Assembly: GCF_963259705.1 (NCBI RefSeq)
Contig: NC_081848.1
Location: forward strand, 53,653,408-53,717,407
DNA from: Myotis daubentonii
Lineage: Eukaryota; Chordata; Mammalia; Chiroptera; Vespertilionidae
Direction of reading: 5' to 3'
DNA length: 64,000 bases
The notes beneath the pieces were generated by a model, which was not told the DNA's origin, made no database searches, and saw only the letters and a list, made by a program, of their open reading frames with translations. The stretch's first letter is position 1; each line of letters starts with the position of its first letter. Below are positions 32,735 to 43,959 of this stretch, in pieces. The position numbers and the translations under genes are program-made.

Positions 32735-33060
32735 AAAATATTTGGAAATCCTTTTCAAGAATAAAGAGAGAATAACACTTTTAGATAAACAAGCAATAGG
32801 AGAATTTGTCATCACACAGTTCTTACTAAATGAAATTCTAAGGAATGTGCTTTAAGCAGAAGAAATATATGATCCTAGAAAGAAGGTCTGAGAGGTGGAG
32901 GATTAAAAAGTAAAGTGGTAAAATGTGGGTACATCTTAGTGAACATTGTTTACTAGTAAGACAATAGTAAGAATGTTTTGTGGACTAAGCAAACTAAAGT
33001 TAAAATATCTGTCAACAGTAATGTGTAAGTTAGGTGGGATGATTATATTCTAAATTCTTT
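32735..33060 (+). mobile_element. Ancient L1 fragment, continuation of 24,120-24,950
   Basis: 'aaatccttttcaagaataaa', 'cttttagataaacaagcaat', 'gagaatttgtcatcacacag' and 'gtgctttaagcagaagaaat' follow the end of old L1 ORF1. Together with the first half it shows the older L1 was opened by the LTR-like repeat. Confidence 0.55.
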
Positions 33061-33309
33061 CTTTGTGTTCTTTGAATGCAAATAGCTCTACTTCAGGCAG
33101 AATACCTCTGTAGTGTCTCTTTGTCACCAATCAAATTTCTTTTTTGTTTTATCTGACTAGGTTTTGAAATTAAGATTATGCTATTCTCTTAATAAAAGTG
33201 ATATAGGTTTCTTTCTGGAATAATTTTTAAGATAAGAACATTTTTGAATAATCAGTAAAACAAATAATAAGACTACCTAGAATTCTTTGTGGAAAGATTA
33301 TTTTTAAAA

Positions 33310-33780
33310 GCACAGTTCACTTTATTTAACTATTATTGGGCTATTCATCTTTTTAGTTTTTTTTCTAGAGTCAATTTTGATAAATTGTATTTTTAGAGGA
33401 CTTTGTAATTGATGTTTCAGTTATTTATTGGCATAACAATTTTAGAATATCTCTTTATTATCTTTTAAGTTCTACTGAATCGGAGTTATGTCCCATTCTT
33501 CACTTAGCATTTTTGAGCTTTTATTTTTTTGCATTGATCAAGCTTGGCAGAAGTTTGTAAATTTCATTAGTCCATTCAAAAAACTAATGCCTAATTTTGT
33601 ATATTCACTCAATTTTATGTTTATGTTATTGAAAGATCCTTATTATGATAATTATGAGGTGTATATTGTTCTTTCTTTAATTTTTAATCTTTCTGTGTCC
33701 TTGTATTTTGGCAATAGTTTTTTTTTTTTTTTCAGTCATCATAGCAAAATTTATCTAAAATTTAGAAGTGCCTTATAACT
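33310..33780 (-). mobile_element. Ancient L1 ORF2 remnant
   Basis: Reading '(gc)ttggcagaagtttgtaaatt', 'tcattagtccattcaaaaaa' and 'gagttatgtcccattcttca' resembles the antisense of old L1 ORF2, strongly decayed. The 33,060-33,310 segment is AT-rich and not assigned. Confidence 0.45.
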
Positions 33781-34072
33781 TGTGTCTAAATCAAATTTCC
33801 CAAGCGGCCTGTGATTCTCTCAGGCTGAAGTTTCTGCAGGTACTCAGGAATGGCATCCATGAGGCCCGAGACCACAGGCAGATGTTTGTCCAAGTTCTGA
33901 TGTGATTTTTAGGAACAGGGGATGGTCCACCCGAGTATAATGATAAAGTCTCAACATGCTTCTTAGACAAAAAGTAAGAATCTACCCAAGAGTTAATTTT
34001 ATCCTAAGAAGCATATTATTTGTATCTTTGGAGAAGGGAATAAAATAAGTTAAAATTAAGACCTGTCTAGAA
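33781..34072. other. Unassigned spacer between the two L1 nests
   Basis: About 290 bases without recognised repeats or coding signal. It ends with gtctagaa (34,065-34,072), the target duplication of the following hAT element. Confidence 0.5.
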
Positions 34073-34491
34073 CAGTGATGGCGAACCTTTTGAGCTCTGC
34101 GTGTCAGCATTTTGAAAAACCCTAACTTAACTCTGGCGCCGTGTCACATATAGAAATTTTTTGATATTTGCAACCATAGTCAAACAAAGCCATATTTTTT
34201 TTTTATTTTTTTTTTATTTTTTTTTTTTTATTGCTTAAAGTATTACAAAGGGTATTACATATGTATCCATTTTATCCCCCCGCCCTAGACAGTCCCCTAG
34301 CCTCCCCTATCACCCAGTGTCTTATGTCCATTGGTTATGCTTATATGCATGCATACAAGTCCTTTAGTTGATCTCTTACCCCACTACCTCCTGCCCCCCA
34401 ACCCTCCCCGGCCTTCCCGCTGCAGTTTGACAATCTGTTTGAGGCAGCTCTGCCTCTGTATCTATTATTGTTCAAAAGTTTATAATGGTCT

Positions 34492-37400
34492 CTATTGTCC
34501 ATGAATGAGTGAGATCATGTGGTATTTTTCCTTTATTGACTGGCTTATTTCACTTAGCATAATGCTCTCCAGTTCCATCCATGAAGTTGCAAATGGTAAG
34601 AGTTCCTTCCTTTTTACAGCAGCATAGTATTCCATCGTGTAGATGTACCACAATTTTCTAATCCATTCATCTACTGATGGGCACTTAGGCTGTTTCCAGA
34701 TCTTAGCTATGGTGAATTGTGCTGCTATGAACATAGGGGTGCATATATCCTTTCTGGTTGGTGTTTCTGGTTTCTTGGGATATATTCCTAGAAGTGGGAT
34801 CACAGGGTCAAATGGGAGTTCCATTTTCAGTTTTTTAAGGAAACTCCATACTGTCTTCCATAGTGGCTGCACCAGTCTGCATTCCCACCAGCAGTGCACA
34901 AGTGTTCCTTTTTCTCCACAACCTCTCCAGCACTTGTCGTTTGTTGATTTGTTGATGATAGCCAGTCTGACAGGTGTGAGATGGTACCTCATTGCTGTTT
35001 TGATTTGCATCTCTCGGATGATTAGTGACTTTGAGCATGTTTTCATATGTCTCTTGGCTTTCTGAATGTCCTCTTTTGAAAGGTGTCTGTTTAGGTCCTT
35101 TGCCCATTTTTTGATTGGATTGTTTATCTTCCTTTTGTTAAGTTGTATGAGTTCCCTATAAATTTTGGAGATTAGGCCCTTATCAGATATGTCATTGGCA
35201 AATATGTTTTCCCACACAGTGGGTTTTCTCGTTGTTTTGTTGATGGTTTCTTTTGCTGTGCAGAAGCTTTTTATTTTGATGTAGTCCCATTTGTTCATTT
35301 TTTCTTTAGTTTCAAGTGCCCTAGGAGCTGTATCAGTGAAGAAATTGCTTCGGCATATGTCTGAAATTTTCTTGCCTTTGGATTCTTCTAGAATTTTTAT
35401 GGTATCCTGTCGTACATTTAAGTCCTTTATCCATTTTGAGTTTATTTTTGTATATGGTGTAAGTTGGTGGTCTAGTTTCATTTTCTTGCATATATCTGTC
35501 CAATTTTCCCAACACCATTTATTGAAGAGACTATCTTGGCTCCATTGTATGTTCTTGCCTCCTTTGTCAAATATTAATTGAGCATATTGGTTCGGGCCGA
35601 TTTCTGGGCTCTCTATTCTATTCCATTGATCTATATGCCTATTCTTGTGCCAGTACCAGGCAGTTTTGAGAACAGTGGCTTTGTAATACAACTTGATATC
35701 TGGTATTGAGATCCCACCTACTTTGTTCTTTTTCAGGATTGCTGCAGCTATTCGGGGTCTTCTTTTATTCCAGATGAATTTTTGGAAAGTTCGTTCTAGA
35801 TCTCTGAAGTATGCTGTTGGTATTTTAATGGGAAGTGCGTTGAATTTATAGATTGCTTTGGGTAGTATGGACATTTTAATGATGTTGATTCTACCAATCC
35901 ATGAACACGGTATGTTCTTCCATCTGTTTATGTCTTCCTCTATGTCTTTTTTCAACGTCCTGTAGTTTTCTGAGTAGAGGTCTTTTACCTCTTTAGTTAA
36001 GTTTATTCCTAGGTAGCTTAATTTTTTTGGTGCAATGGTAAACGGGATTGTTTTTATAATCTCTCTTTCTGAAAGTTCACTATTGGTGTATAGAAATGCC
36101 TCAGATTTCTTGGGGTTAATTTTGTATCCTGCTACATTGCCAAATTCATGTATTAAGTCTAGTAGCTTTTTGATGGAATCTCTAGGGTTTTGTATGTATA
36201 ATATCATGTCGTCTGCAAATAAGGACAGTTTTACTTCCTCTTTTCCAATTTGGATGCCTTTTATTTCTTTTTCTTGCCGAATTGCAATGGCTAACACTTC
36301 CAGTACTATGTTGAACAGGAGTGGTGAGAGGGGGCATCCCTGTCTTGTTCCTGTTCTTAGGGGAAATGGTGTTAGTTTTTGTCCGTTGAGTATGATGTTG
36401 GCTGTGGGCCTGTCATATATGGCTTTTATTATGTTGAGGTATGGTCCTTCTACTCCCACCTTGCTGAGAGTTTTTATCAAAAATGGGTGTTGAATTTTGT
36501 CAAATGCTTTTTCTGCATCAATTGATATGACCATGTGGTTTTTTTCTTTCAATTTGTTTATGTGATGTATCACGTTTATTGATTTGCGGATATTGTACCA
36601 TCCTTGCATCCCTGGGATAAATCCTACTTGGTCATGGTGTATGATCTTTCTGATGTACTGCTGGATCCGATTTGCTAAGATTTTGTTGAGGATTTTGGCA
36701 TCTATGTTCATGAGGGATATTGGCCTGTAATTCTCTTTCATTGTGTTGTCTTTACCTGGTTTTGGTATTAGGGTGATGCTGGCTTCATAGAATGAGCTTG
36801 GAAGTGTTCCTTCCTCTTGAATTTTTTGTAGTAGTCTGAGGAGGATAGGTTTTAGTTCTTCCTTGAATGTTTGGTAAAACTCCCCTGTGAAGCCGTCTGG
36901 TCCTGGGCTTTTGTTTGATGGAAGCTTTTTGATGACTGCTTCAATTTCTTCCATAGTTATTGGCCTGTTGAGGTTTTTAGCTTCTTCCTGATTGAGTTTT
37001 GGAATGCTGTATTTTTCTAGGAATTTGTCCATTTCCTCCAGGTTGTCTAGTTTGTTGGAGTAGAGCTGTCCATAGTATTTTTTAACAATCATTTGTATTT
37101 CTGTGGGGTCTGTTGTTATTTCGCCTCTATCGTTTCTGATTTTATTTATTTGGGTCCTCTCTCTCTGCTTCTTGGTGAGTCTGGCTAGAGGTTTATCAAT
37201 CTTGTTTATCCTTTCAAAGAACCAGCTCTTGGTTTCATTGATTTTCTGTATTGTTTTTTTGGTCTCTATGTCATTTATTTCTGCTCTAATCTTTATTATC
37301 TCCTTCCTTCTGCTCACTCTGGGCTTTTCTTGTTGCTCTCTTTCTAATTCTTTGAGTTGTAGAGTTAGATGATTTACTACCATTTTTTCTTGTTTTTTGA

Positions 37401-38314
37401 GATAGGCCTGTAGAGCTATAAACTTCCCTCTCAGGACTGCTTTCAATGTGTCCCATAGGTTTTGGATTGTTGTGTTTTCATTGTCATTAGTTTCCAGGAT
37501 GTTTTTAATTTCTTCTTTGATCTCATTGGTAACCCAATCAATATTTAATAGCATGCTATTCAGCTTCCAGGTGTTTGAGTATTTTGGGTTGTTTTTATTG
37601 TAGTTTATTTCTAATATTATGCCATCGTGGTCTGCGAAGACGCTTTTTATTATTTCAATCTTCTTGAATTTGGGGATACTTTGCTTGTGACCCAGTATGT
37701 GGTCTATTTTTGAATATGTCCCATGAGCACCTGAGAAGAACGTATATTCTCTGGCTTTGGGGTGAAGTGTTCTGAAGATGTCTATTAAGTCCATCTGATC
37801 TAGTGAGTCATTTAGGATTGCTATATCTTTGCTGGTTGTTTGTCTATAGGACTTATCCAGTGCTGTCAATGGTGTATTAAAGTCCCCTACTATGATTGTA
37901 TTGTTGTCGATCTCTCCTTTGATATTTTCCAGGAGTTTTTTTTATGAATTTGGGTGCTCCTACATTGGGTGCATATATGTTTACCAGGGTTATATCTTCT
38001 TGTTGTATTGATCCCTTTAGTATTATGAAGTGGCCTTCCTTATCTCTTGTTAAGGCCTTCACTTTGAGGTCTATTTTGTCCGATATAAGTATTGCTACCC
38101 CAGCTTTCTTTTCCTTTCCGTTTGCCTGAAAGATATTTTTCCATCCTTTCACTTTCAGTCTGTGTGAGTCCCTTCTAATGAGGTGGGTTTCTTGTAGACA
38201 GCAGATGTATGGGTCATGTTTTTTTATCCATTCAGCCACTCGATGTCTTTTGGTTGGAGCATTTAGTCCGTTTACGTTTAAAGTTATTATTGAAAGGTAC
38301 TTGTTTGTAGCCAT
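34492..38314 (-). pseudogene. L1 copy 2 ORF2, one frameshift
   Basis: N-terminal part 38,314-37,877, then the main frame 37,869-34,492. The A8 run (T8 at 37,936-37,943 on +) is the same as in copy 1. Compared with copy 1 the main frame differs at residues 476 (P against S), 534 (K against E) and 746 (I against T). K534 and I746 match the usual L1 residues, so copy 2 looks closer to the source for these. FADD (551-554) and the C-terminal Cys/His motif are intact. Confidence 0.93.
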
Positions 38315-38363
38315 TTCTTTTTTTGTGTGGCTGTTTTCTTTCTGAGCTTTTTATTTCTTATTT

Positions 38364-39356
38364 TTATATCAGTCCCTTTAGCATTCCTTGCAATGCTGGC
38401 TTGGTGGTGACAAACTCCCTTAGCCTTTTTTTGTCTGTGAAGCTTCTTATTTCCCCTTCAAGTTTGAATGATAGCCTTGCTGGATAGAGTATTCTTGGAT
38501 TCAGTCCTTTGCTTTGCATCACTTTGTAAATTTCAGTCCATTCTTTTCTTGCCTGATGTGTTTCTGTTGAGAAGTCATTTGACAATCTAATGGGAGATCC
38601 CTTGTATGTAACTTTCCGTCTCTCTCTTGCAGCCTGTAAGATTCTCTCTTTGTCCTGAACATTTGCCATGGTGATTATGATGTGTCTTGGTGTGGGTCTT
38701 TTCGGGTTCACCTTGTTTGGGACTCTCTGGGCTTGTGTGACTTTTTTCTTCCCCACCTCAGGAAAGTTTTCTGATATTATTTCTTCGAGTAGGTTTTCTA
38801 ATCCTTGTTCATCCTTCTGTTGTTCTGGTACTCCTATTATTCGTATGTTGTTTCGTTTCATGTTGTCCCAAAGCTCCCTTAGGCTCTCCTCCTGTCTTTT
38901 AATTTTTTTCTCCAATTGCAGTACATTTTGGGTGTGTTTTGCTTCCTTGTCTTCTAATTCACTTATTCGGTCCTCCGCTTCTCCTAGTCTACTGTTGATA
39001 CTTTCAATGGAGTTTTTCATTGCAGCTATATCACTCTTCATTTCCTCTTGGGTCTTACTTAGGTTGTTGATTTTTTCATCTGTTTCTTCTAGCTTCTTCC
39101 ATATGTTATCGATTTTTTCATCTGTTTCTTCTAGCTTCTTCCATATGTTATCGATTTTTTCATCTGTTTCTTCTTGCTTCTTGAAGAGGTTGTCGATTTT
39201 TTCCTCCATCCGGTTTATGCACTCTAGGATCCTTATTCTGAATTCTTTATCTGTCATGTTGCATGCCTCTGTATTACTTAGCTGCTTTTCTGGAGAGTCC
39301 TCCTTCTCTTTCCTTTGGGTGTTTCTTTGTCTACCCATGTTTGATCTCACTGACAT
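38364..39356 (-). CDS. L1 copy 2 ORF1p
   Basis: An intact 330-codon frame with no residue differences seen from copy 1. It has the same coiled coil with tandem EETDEKIDNIWKKL units, RRM-type domain and C-terminal domain. The unchanged protein in both copies points to a recent common source. Confidence 0.93.
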   Translation of the reverse strand: MSVRSNMGRQRNTQRKEKEDSPEKQLSNTEACNMTDKEFRIRILECINRMEEKIDNLFKKQEETDEKIDNIWKKLEETDEKIDNIWKKLEETDEKINNLSKTQEEMKSDIAAMKNSIESINSRLGEAEDRISELEDKEAKHTQNVLQLEKKIKRQEESLRELWDNMKRNNIRIIGVPEQQKDEQGLENLLEEIISENFPEVGKKKVTQAQRVPNKVNPKRPTPRHIIITMANVQDKERILQAARERRKVTYKGSPIRLSNDFSTETHQARKEWTEIYKVMQSKGLNPRILYPARLSFKLEGEIRSFTDKKRLREFVTTKPALQGMLKGLI

Positions 39357-41338
39357 ATCTAGACGTTGAGTTGTTCAGTGGTTGCTCCCTTGGTGGCAGT
39401 GACTCCTTGGTCTGTGGTTGCTCTTCGGGCGGTTGCGGTAGCAGCTGCTCTTCAGTTGTCAGCAGCTCCTCTGGTGGGTGTTGTTCACAGCTGTGGTGGC
39501 TCTTCTGGCTGGTGGGGCGAGGTTTCACGTACAGCTGCTGTTCCTCAGCAGAGGATGTGGTGCTCAGGAGGTTGCTGTTGCTTGGATCTGCTGCGTTGAT
39601 TTAAAGGCACAAAATACAACACAACAAGGCACCACGTACCAGGCACTATACACAAATATATTTACGATATTAATAACCCCAATTAAAGGTGACCACCTGA
39701 ATTAAGAGAATTAGGGGATAAGGAAGAAGGAAGAGAAAAAGATAAAAGAGAGAAAGGAAAAGAAAAGTAGGGACCAAAAAAAGGGAGTGCAAAAATGAAA
39801 TTGGGAAAAAGGAAGGGGGAAAATAAAAGCGAGAAAAGAAAAGAAAAAAAAAAAAGAGCGAAAAGAGAGAATGAAGTGGAAGAGGGGAAGAGACTTTTTA
39901 TATGAGGAGAATACTCCTATAGAACAGCCATTAATCCCAACAAATTCCAGCAACAGCTCCCTGGATATGAATGCAAACTAGAAACAACCAATAATATAAC
40001 GATGAAAATAGAATGGTGAACACTAATCCCAAAATAAAATAAAGAAAAAATAAAATGGCACTTTAAAAAATGGTAAAATGGTAGCAGTAATAATACTGGT
40101 TAAAAATAAGAAGGTAGTAATTAAAAGGGTAAAATCAGGTGATGGAAAAAGAAGAAAAAAAAAAAAGAACAGAAAAAAAAATTAAAAAAAAATTGGTTTC
40201 TTAGTTAAAAAGTGAAAAAAGAAAAAAAAATTGCAGTAGTGAATGTCCTTCGTTTCTTCTATTCTTCAGTGTGGCTCGCCTTAGACCTTCCAGGTATTCA
40301 GGAGAGTGTTGAGATTCCCTGCGATATACTGTTCCTCTGTGTTGTAAACCACAGTCCTTATTTTAAAGCATGCCGCATTTATTTCCCAGACTGCCTTATT
40401 TTGTGTTTAGCAAAGAGTCAGTTTGTGGGTCAGCCTCTGGGTGGCAGTGTTCTGGGGTTGGCCTCTGAGGCTATAGGGCCTCTCTGTCCAGTGGAAGTTC
40501 ACTGCCCAGAGCTGACTGCGTAATAGTTAGTTACCAGCGCTATGTTGTTGCTGGGATTGAAAATCCCCCTATAGGCCAGACCCTGTTAACTCCCAGGGAC
40601 TGATCAGGTTATCTTAATCCTTGATCTTGTTCAGGGTGGAATCTGGGTGTGGCTGTGCTCCTTGCCTGGGGGCTGGGGGGAGGAGACTCACTCTCAGGAG
40701 CGGGTGGCTGCCCCAGTCCTGGCCTCAGGGGTGTCTCAGCACTCAATTCACTACCACCTCTCCCGGCTCCCCCTCTTTCCCCAGTCTCTCCCCAGATTCC
40801 ACTCCTCAGCACACTCTCCCTCTCTTCAGCACAGGTGAGTGTCTGTATCCGAAATGTCCCATGAACAGGATTCAGTGAAAACAAACAAACAAATGCCGGC
40901 CGCGGAAACGGGGAAGGCTTGGTTTCTGTAAGCTTCTTCTCTTACCGGGACTGCATGGTCAGGTCAGCTCTTCAGGCTGCCCCCTTTAGGCTCAGTCCTC
41001 CGTGATCACAGAACCCAGCTCTCAATTTCCCTGGCGGCGCCAGGAATCCCGCGGTTCTCCTTTCCCCCGTCAGGGGCTGTGCCTGTCCCAAGGGACGCGG
41101 CTGTCTGCCACGCGGTCTCCCTCTGACTCTCTGGGCTCAGAGGTCAGGCAAACTTTCCTGCCCAAATCCCTGGTTTTTTTTTACCTTTCCAGGGGAGTTC
41201 TGCTCTTCCCGGCTGCAAACCCTCTCACCAGCTGAGCAATTTCGCCAATTCGGTGTGAGTGTTACTAGCTTCAGCTTCCATTTGCTCCGGGACACGACCT
41301 AGGACACGTCTGCCTATATCGCCGCCATCTTGGTTCTC
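39357..41338 (-). promoter_or_regulatory. L1 copy 2 5' UTR / internal promoter
   Basis: Equivalent to 30,544-32,526, one base shorter in a poly(A) run near 39,850. I count about nine substitutions against copy 1, nearly all in the distal 750 bases (for example gcc/gtc near 40,716, cgccgg/tgccgg near 40,892, cctgtc/cccgtc near 41,068). The terminal CAAGATGGCGGC YY1-type site is retained (complement of about 41,321-41,332). Confidence 0.7.
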
Positions 41339-41475
41339 CGCAATTCCAAAGACATATTTTTAATATTTATTGTATATATTGAAATGCCATTTAGCAAAGA
41401 AAAATCAACCAAAATAATGAGTTCGCATGTCACCTCTGCCACGCGTGTCATAGTTTCGCCATCACTAGTCTAGAA

Positions 41476-42740
41476 TGAGATAAAAATCGGTTCAAAAGTT
41501 ATTTGTCTATAAAAAGGTGGAGTCCATAGTCTCATGGTAAGTACAAGGTATGCCCTTTTGTGTCATAAGAAAAGAGAAATGTCACACATCTTTACATCAT
41601 TTGTGAGGGGATGAGATACCCCAATGCTAACAGAAGAAGGGATGAGATATCAGGAACGCTGCTCTTCAATGAAACATCATCTGATGTTCTTCAAGGCTCA
41701 CTATGATATCTTTAAGGCTATATGCAAGCATTTTCAGGCACACTTATACTATTAAGAGAAGAGAAAAAAAAATCACAGTTTTACCATGTAGCACACTGAA
41801 CCAAAGCCAAAAGCAGCATCTTGCCAACTGTTCATCCAAGAGATATCATCAGGGCTCTCATTAAAGTAAGATGTTTATGAAACAGATTGGACATCTCCAC
41901 AGCACCAGAAGAAGATCCATATAATGTGTCTAGATCATGTCTCGGATTTTTTTTTCCAATTAAGAGAAAGTGAGACTTCACAGTTATTACATCAATGATA
42001 TGGAATTTTGGAATACTGTAAGGTAAGTACCCTTAAAAGGAATATTGACAATTCTTCATTAATGAGACTACACCTAGGTAAGTCTAGATAGAATCTAGAT
42101 AAGAGGCGATTTTTAAAAGACTTTATTAAAATAGAAAGAAGCCCTTGCCCAGCCTTTATTTGGGAAACATATATATTAGAACAAAAGTTTGGAGTTGGCT
42201 CCTGCTTCAGTGAGAGATACAATGGTCATTCACAGGGAGTGTGCCAAGTAAGGTATGTGGACAACACTCATCAAGGAAGCATTGATACAGACAAAGACAG
42301 CTGTGAAATCATATAGTCCAGATGTTCCTGAGGAAGGAGTAAAGGCAGCCTTCATTTTCCAGATCATGTCCTGACCCACATTTTAAATTACAATTTGAAG
42401 GAATATGTCACATTTGCATTCACCTTTGGCCAGGGATGGGATTCAGTCAATGAATAACATGATATAATCTAGAAGAGCTCCTTTGCACATTATTTAACAT
42501 TGGAATGTCAGGAACACACATCAGAACAGAAACTTTTAAATATGCCTTAGGAACTGCACTGACCTTCATAGGGGTCTGTTAGCAATTTTCAGACCATTTA
42601 TTGTTACATGTTTTTAATTAAGTAGAGACTTCCTGGTCATATCTATAATCTGTGAGGAATGGATCATTAAATTTTATAAGAAATGAGTTAAGTAGAAGCT
42701 TTTTGAAATGGGTGGAACTAAGGGCTAGAAGAAGACCAAT
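41476..42740. other. Intergenic, nothing recognised
   Basis: About 1.26 kb, AT-rich and without recognised repeats, splice-supported frames or RNA genes. It may include decayed transposons below my detection. Confidence 0.5.
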
Positions 42741-42741
42741 A

Positions 42742-43250
42742 TACAGGGCTGGGAAAAAGTTTACAGTTGTGACTATGCAAAACAGAGTTTATTCTTGTAT
42801 TACTAATTATTACTAGAGGCCCTGTGCACAAAAATTCATGCATTCGGGGGCGGGGCTGTCCCTCAGCCCGGCCTGCATCCTCTCACAGTCCAGGAGTCCT
42901 CAGGGGATGTCCTACTGATGGCTTAGGCGAGCTCCCAGAGCAGGCCTAAGCTGCAGTCTGGCCTCCCTCTGTGGGAGGCGACCAGGTGGGCCGATGGGGG
43001 GTTGGGGGGATGTGAGCAGCTGGCCGTGTCCCCCCTCCATCACCCCTCCGCCACATCTGGTCACCACTGCCCAACCCCCTCCTCCCCCATTGCTGTCCTC
43101 TTCCTCTGCCCACTGGCATGTGCCTTGGCTGTCCTGGTGCCAACTGCTTTTGCCAGCCCCGCCTCCCATTCGGTCAATTTGCATATTACACTTTTATTAT
43201 ATAGGATTTATTTGTATTATAACTGTAAACCTACTTTGCCCACCCCTGAA
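42742..43250. mobile_element. mariner-type MITE interrupted by a Helitron
   Basis: The left part (42,742-42,812) reads 'tacagggctgggaaaaagtt' then 'tacagttgtgactatgcaaa'. The right part (43,207-43,250) reads 'aactgtaaacctactttgcc' then 'cacccctg'. They are inverted terminal regions of the mammalian mariner MITE with CAGGGTGGGGCAAAA-type ends. A Helitron occupies 42,813-43,206. Without it the MITE is about 115 bp. Confidence 0.75.
42813..43206 (-). mobile_element. Non-autonomous Helitron, complete, 394 bp
   Basis: On + it runs A|CTAG (42,813-42,816) to GA|T (43,205-43,207); on the minus strand it starts TCCTATATAATAAAAGTGTA then atatgcaaattga. The 3' subterminal hairpin is degraded (tgtgcacaaaaattcatgca). 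The interior is GC-rich. Open frames on both strands are unsupported. Confidence 0.88.
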
Positions 43251-43955
43251 TTTCCTACATACCTTGGTTGCTATTGCAGACTGTATTAAAATCCCATGTC
43301 CAACTTGCAAGCTATTTCAATGTACACATCCTTTTGGTATGAGTCCACTGCCACAGGGGCCACGATTAGTGAGCAATGGGGTGCTCCAGCACACACAGCA
43401 AATAGGAGCTTTTCTACACTCTGTCACTCTGTCCTGGGACTTTACCCTGACCCTCTGAACAGTGTCATGGAAGCTGAAATGTAAGATTGTATGGACAGAT
43501 ATACACTGTGATGGATTTTTGCATAGCTTTAGTTTCTCGAAAAAAAAAAAGGCTATTTGAAAGTAAGAATTACCTTCAATACCTATATTACTAACTTCAA
43601 ATTGGTACAGAAACTGTAACATCTGTTAATCATAGAGCGATACAGGGTAATCTGCAATTTTTACATTTTTGCATTCATTTGAATCTGAATTCCTTGTGAT
43701 AAAATATCCCAATTAACTAGCAGCCACGGCTCGTGAAACAATGATTCTCTACTCAGTATGTCAACAATTTTGTTCTCAAAGGTATAGCTATTTCATTAGC
43801 AGTTATCATTATATCAATACAGCAATACTTTTCCCTTCCAGGTGCTCAAACATTCATAAACACCCACTTATCCTTTTGGAATGGGCACTTTGATTAAATC
43901 TTTGACTATTGTATATTAAAGTAACCTATTGAATATTCAATTAGTCACAGTTTGA
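43251..43955. other. Intergenic, nothing recognised
   Basis: AT-rich unique sequence without repeats or coding evidence that I can support. Confidence 0.5.
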
Positions 43956-43959
43956 GATG

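Larger units (their letters stand above)
34199..41347 (-). mobile_element. LINE-1 copy 2, near full-length
   Basis: Same layout as copy 1, offset by 8,813 bp: 5' UTR (41,338-39,357), ORF1 (39,356-38,364), ORF2 (38,314-34,492, same frameshift), 3' UTR and an interrupted poly(A) tail read as T-runs at about 34,199-34,232. Target duplication AAAGCCATATTTT (34,186-34,198) and AAAGACATATTTT (41,348-41,360), with one mismatch, differs from copy 1, so it is an independent insertion. Nine extra bases (41,339-41,347) sit between the L1 5' end and the duplication. Confidence 0.95.
34073..41467 (+). mobile_element. hAT MITE interrupted by LINE-1 copy 2
   Basis: The left part 34,073-34,198 begins CAGTGATGGCGAACCTTTTG and the right part 41,361-41,467 ends TTTCGCCATCACTA. 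Perfect 8-bp target duplications gtctagaa lie at 34,065-34,072 and 41,468-41,475. Removing the L1 and one duplicate leaves about 233 bp, the same length as sibling MITEs at 633, 12,018 and 58,701. The L1 therefore landed after the MITE. Confidence 0.93.

Noticed and set aside
25399..41347. The two L1s as one segmental duplication
   Set aside because: Target duplications and flanks differ (old LTR-like repeat against hAT MITE), and the spacer between them is not duplicated.
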